NCBI GenBank assembly: GCA_946479335.1
Contig: CAMLFP010000279.1
Span: 1-7,450, forward strand
Direction of reading: 5' to 3'
Source: an uncultured Archangium sp.
Lineage (GTDB): Bacteria; Myxococcota; Myxococcia; Myxococcales; Myxococcaceae
Length of the DNA stretch: 7,450 nt
Positions 6,955 to 7,450 of the stretch are shown here, in pieces. A program made the position numbers and the translations under genes. Every line of letters starts with the position of its first letter. The first letter of the stretch is position 1. Under the pieces are notes generated by a model, which was not told the origin of the DNA, did no database searches, and was given only the letters and a program-made list of their open reading frames with translations.

Positions 6955-7070
6955 GCGTGTCCGGTTCCCAAGCATTCAGCGTGCCGCCGCCAACCGGGCA
7001 GATTGAGGAGGGTCGCGGTGACCACTCCCGGTCGGTCATTTCGTCTCTGCAATGCGGGGTGGAAAGAAAT
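6955..7070. other. Non-coding gap between the helicase and small gene
   Basis: These 116 nt separate two minus-strand genes. I see no convincing promoter, tRNA or T-tailed terminator. A weak dyad, TGACC (7019-7023) with GGTCA (7034-7038), lies in the middle. Open frames across this stretch have shadow-like composition. Confidence 0.5.
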
Positions 7071-7084
7071 TCAGGGTTCCACCC
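7057..7084 (-). repeat. 8-bp inverted repeat spanning the helicase stop codon
   Basis: GGGTGGAA (7057-7064) and TTCCACCC (7077-7084) are perfect inverted repeats with a 12-nt loop that holds the TGA stop of the helicase gene. In the helicase mRNA this could form a GC-rich hairpin. CGCATTGC follows rather than a U-run, so it is not a standard intrinsic terminator; it could protect the 3' end or be chance. Confidence 0.4.
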
Positions 7085-7450
7085 ACTCCCACGCGGAGCG
7101 GTAGCCCTCGGCGTTGGTCACGAACTCGATCCACCGCGCGTAGAGGGGGTGCGCTGACAACGTCGCCGAATCTCCCACCACGAAGAGGTGTCTCCGCGGC
7201 CGCGTCAGCGCGACGTTGAGGCGGCGGAGGTCTTCGAGGAAGCCGAGCTGCTGCTCCGTGTTGCTGCGCACCAGCGAGAGCAAGACCGCCTCCTTCTCGC
7301 GGCCCTGGAAGGCGTCGACGGTGTCCACCTCCAGCCCCGCAAGCCCTGCGAGGCGCTCACGCAGCAGTTGCGCCTGCGCGCGGTACGGCGTGATGACGGC
7401 GAGGTCTTCAGGGCGCACGCCCGCGGCGGTCAGCGCGTTCACCCGCGCGA
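7071..7450 (-). CDS. UPF1/IGHMBP2-like superfamily 1 helicase, C-terminal part (cut by window edge)
   Basis: About 126 C-terminal residues are present; the reading frame stays open to the window edge, so the gene starts outside. The GTG at 7442 is internal, not the start. The visible part is the second RecA-like domain of an SF1B helicase of the UPF1/IGHMBP2/AAA_12 type. AVITPYRAQ is a motif IV-region sequence, VDTVDAFQGREKEAV is motif V, and RRLNVALTRPRRHLFVVGD is motif VI with its nucleotide-contacting arginines. The tail SAHPLYARWIEF is also typical of bacterial IGHMBP2-family proteins. Such enzymes use ATP to unwind or move along DNA or RNA in the cytoplasm. The N-terminal Walker A and B motifs cannot be checked here. 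It runs opposite to the nuclease operon, so a shared function is not implied. Confidence 0.88.
   Translation of the reverse strand, partial: ARVNALTAAGVRPEDLAVITPYRAQAQLLRERLAGLAGLEVDTVDAFQGREKEAVLLSLVRSNTEQQLGFLEDLRRLNVALTRPRRHLFVVGDSATLSAHPLYARWIEFVTNAEGYRSAWEWVEP

Noticed and set aside
7019..7038. Dyad TGACC-N10-GGTCA between the helicase and small gene as an operator.
   Set aside because: Arms of only 5 bp in GC-rich DNA are expected by chance, and no promoter is visible beside it.
6773..7039. An 88-codon minus-strand frame (and an overlapping one at 6813-7052) over the helicase-proximal gap.
   Set aside because: Arg/Gly/Ala-rich, no domain, and it conflicts with the better-formed 52-residue frame at 6796-6954.
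1..7450. CRISPR arrays, tRNA genes, insertion sequences and attachment sites.
   Set aside because: None seen: no short spaced direct repeats, no cloverleaf or T-loop sequence, no transposase-like frame or terminal inverted repeats. The only extensive repeats are the LTD modules.

Overview
The window is very GC-rich, with strong G/C preference at third codon positions. It encodes secreted lipoproteins built from lamin-tail repeats, a C-F-terminated outer-membrane barrel and an UPF1/IGHMBP2-type helicase. This suggests a diderm, probably a member of the Myxococcota. The assignment rests on composition and protein style only; there is no rRNA or marker gene here.

Layout. Bases 1-112 are a short leader with an 8-bp perfect dyad ending just before the first gene. 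Bases 113-6779 hold four plus-strand genes with almost no spacing (12-nt gap, about 4-nt overlap, 4-nt overlap), so they are very probably one operon. In order they are: (1) an outer-membrane beta-barrel with an N-terminal periplasmic ComEA-like helix-hairpin-helix (HhH) domain; (2) a lipoprotein with a staphylococcal-nuclease-like (SNase) domain followed by a probable OB-fold; (3) a large lipoprotein with five tandem lamin-tail domains (LTD), each carrying four cysteines; (4) a second, compact SNase lipoprotein. Bases 6780-7450 are on the opposite strand: a 52-codon gene that converges on the operon, about 100 nt of non-coding sequence, and the 3' end of a superfamily 1 helicase gene cut by the window edge.

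How the genes may work together. Every operon product has a Sec signal peptide, and three of the four have a lipobox, so all should act at the cell envelope. One has a DNA-binding-type fold joined to an outer-membrane barrel, two are nucleases that keep the known catalytic residues, and one is a multi-LTD scaffold of a type often found with secreted nucleases. The simplest reading is an envelope machine that binds, cuts and perhaps imports or feeds on extracellular nucleic acid. This combination is the main point of interest. The joint function is inferred from domains and gene order, not demonstrated. The helicase and the small gene face the other way and are probably unrelated.
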